A stretch of DNA of 64,000 nucleotides from NCBI GenBank assembly GCA_002749535.1, contig MZZL01000380.1, positions 789,041 through 853,040 of the forward strand, in the 5' to 3' direction. Below are positions 61,301 to 64,000 of the stretch, piece after piece. This DNA comes from Apophysomyces variabilis (Eukaryota > Mucoromycota > Mucoromycetes > Mucorales > Mucoraceae). The stretch's first letter is position 1, and every line of letters begins with the position of its first letter. A program made the position numbers and the translations under genes. Under the pieces are notes generated by a model. That model did no database searches. It saw only the letters and a program-made list of their open reading frames with translations, and was not told where the DNA came from.

Positions 61301-61591
61301 TGACGGTTGCGCGACAGGGGGTTGGAATGGAGAGAAAGTGGGTGGAGGAACAGGAGCAGCAGCTGGCTGTGCGAAGGATTGGTCTGCAGCGGGCATAGTG
61401 GGGTAATGGCGTTTCGTTCGTCTTACTGCTGGATTGTCTTGGATGGGAGGGGACGTTGGCCTAGTATGGGAGCTTGGAACGGGTGTGGTTGGTGGTGGCG
61501 TATTTGTCGTGCGATGTGGGGGGCCTGGATAGGGAGATGGTCCTCCATTAAGAGGACCGTTTGGAGGAGGAACGCCGTAGGGATAGCTCAT
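58360..61591 (-). CDS. SEC24: COPII coat cargo adaptor Sec24
   Basis: Nine exons on the minus strand: 61591-61130, 61066-60914, 60833-60701, 60660-60146, 60089-59867, 59810-59373, 59295-59111, 59048-58911, 58845-58360 (910 aa). Residues 1-~150 are Pro-rich and disordered. The Sec24 zinc finger is CTRCK...CNMCG. The vWA-like trunk carries [13 protein letters not shown] and [16 protein letters not shown] beta-barrel and helical region follows ([19 protein letters not shown]), and the C-terminal gelsolin-like domain has IYIWIGKEA and ends ...[11 protein letters not shown]. Sec24 forms the COPII coat with Sec23 and selects ER cargo. The start is the ATG of MSYPYG at 61591. The intron between exons 3 and 4 is only 40 nt, the shortest in the gene. 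The gene converges on URB2 and does not overlap it. Confidence 0.95.
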
Positions 61592-63141
61592 GAATGACAA
61601 CGGATCAACCAAGGTGAAATATATTTATTTCGTTCAGCACCTGTTTTTGTGCCACAAAGCAGGTCATATCAAAGTTTTAAAAAAGCGCAATGCACAGGAG
61701 TGAACACTCCAACTCCCTCTTTATTGAACCGCATTGAAAAAGTCATCTCTTCACAAATAATTAAGTCGCGCATATACAAAGATCTATTCTATTCTACCTA
61801 GTTAGTGATTCGAAAGTGAATTTGTACGTTCTGTGGTTTTTGGATGTATGATGTAACCGTGTTCTGCATTGACCAGTTAAATCTGGACAAGTGTAAAATC
61901 GCCACCCTTATGGATTCGAAACGTCAAGTTCATAAAAGATGTATAGATGAATATCATCAGTCGGTTAATAGATACAAACTAAAGAGTGGAGAGAAAAAGG
62001 TATCTTCCGGATGATATTATGGCTATGATCCCAATTCAAAAACCCTGAGCAAACAACTCATATATAGTATTTGGAAGACAGCGATCGATGGTCGCATCAG
62101 AATCCTCGTTGAACAACACGCCTTCGTTCGATAGCGGTAAATATGTGCTTGTGGATGAATGGAAACTTTGCATATCCCAGTTCCCCTTTCATGTACACAT
62201 AATAATCAAAGCAGACTTGATCTTCGTTAATAGATGGTTCCCGATATGAGAACTCATCGCGTTGAATATTGTTGTGGGAAAGTAGACGTTGAACTAAACA
62301 TCTGCTTTCACTAAATTACTGTATCAGGACTCTTTCTTTCAACAACAGCAATATTTAAGAGCAGTCCATGAATGAGATATATGGTAACTGGCGTATGTAA
62401 GCGATAAGATGTTGAATAGGCGAACAGATGCGGGATTCAGTGACCTTGACACGTTATCCTTATAGAAATCACCAAGTTCATACAAGTGAAGCGTCTCAAG
62501 ACCCTACGCAGCTATAACAGAAGCAAAGATTCTTATACTGGTTGCGAAACATTCAACTGAAAGATCATAGAATGACATCGGCTTTTTGACACGCTTTGCT
62601 TGTGCTAACAAATGCAGATATGCTTGCGCTTATTTCGTGTCACCTGTGTGGAGTTCCGCGCTTCCGACCCAACGTATTGGAGGGAGCAATTATGCAGAAG
62701 TAACAACAGCAGGAGAAGGTTGGTAAACTACGGGAATGCTACTGCATTCTATGAATTGCAGCTTGGCTGGAATAAGCCAGGTTCCTTAAAGGATCAACGT
62801 TGTTCAGCCCGACCCGATCCGCCCCGACTGACAATAAATTTTTCACATGCACGATCGTTGGTACCCGTCTCAAAAACCTGTTGCGCTAATGGCAAGGTCC
62901 AATTGACGTTCGTTGAAATACGACGTTTGCCATCAGTAAAAGGCCTAAGTGCCGCATAGTCGGCCCCTTTTGATGAGCGTAAAACTTGTTTACAGTAGCG
63001 CAACACTAGCCGATAAACAGTATCATAATATAATTGCAGTTTAGACCCTGAGGAACCTGCATAGGTTTACACGACACAAATGAAACAATACAGCATAAAG
63101 CATGCGTATTCCATTTAATCCCATTTTTTAAACTCTTTCTT
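61592..63141. other. Intergenic between SEC24 and SDHB
   Basis: It contains the SEC24 promoter (ATG at 61591) and the SDHB 3' end. A minus-strand frame at about 62794-63045 has protein-like sequence (YRLVLRYCKQVL, then NWTLPLAQQVFETGTNDRA) but no start context or partner exon that I could find. It may be a remnant; not called as a gene. Confidence 0.35.

Positions 63142-64000
<859 letters not shown>

Overview
The window is nuclear DNA of a filamentous early-diverging fungus, most likely Mucoromycota (Mucorales-type). The evidence is intron-rich genes with short (about 40-75 nt) GT-AG introns, a fungal-only gene set (DLT1, URB2, NAF1, DBP6, VNX1, Yap-type bZIP), and a transposon mix of Helitron, CCHC-knuckle LINE, Tc1/mariner and pogo-like TIR elements. 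Exon structures were read by hand from splice sites and reading frames. They close in frame, but single-base boundary errors are possible.

Layout. 1-5.2 kb is transposon territory: the 3' half of a Helitron Rep-helicase, a 5'-truncated LINE nested in a dispersed repeat, and a broken Tc1/mariner transposase. 6.6-12.8 kb carries mitochondrial EF-Tu and a PP4 regulatory subunit 1-like HEAT protein. 12.8-25.8 kb has no recognisable gene. At its centre is a structure of two 2,802-bp inverted arms (15931-18732 and 22063-24864), apparently identical, around a unique AT-rich 3,330-bp core. 25.8-29.5 kb holds DLT1 and a bZIP factor. 29.6-33.3 kb is gene-poor, with a TIR element into which another LINE has inserted. 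33.3-40 kb holds NAF1, an unrecognised coiled-coil protein, a CENP-L-like kinetochore protein and an NTF2-like protein. 40-44.9 kb is gene-poor, with a second copy of the dispersed repeat. 44.9-61.6 kb is gene-dense: DBP6/DDX51 helicase, VNX1 antiporter, PTPA, URB2 and SEC24. SDHB runs off the right edge.

Themes. NAF1, DBP6 and URB2 all serve ribosome/snoRNP biogenesis. PPP4R1 and PTPA both regulate PP2A-family phosphatases. EF-Tu and SDHB are mitochondrial. These look like ordinary housekeeping genes interrupted by repeats, not an operon-like cluster.

The most notable signal is the gene-free inverted-repeat structure. Its layout (unique core flanked by homogenised inverted repeats) resembles the small regional centromeres of fission yeast and Candida tropicalis. 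A hairpin siRNA locus or a recent inverted duplication is also possible, and only experiments can separate these.
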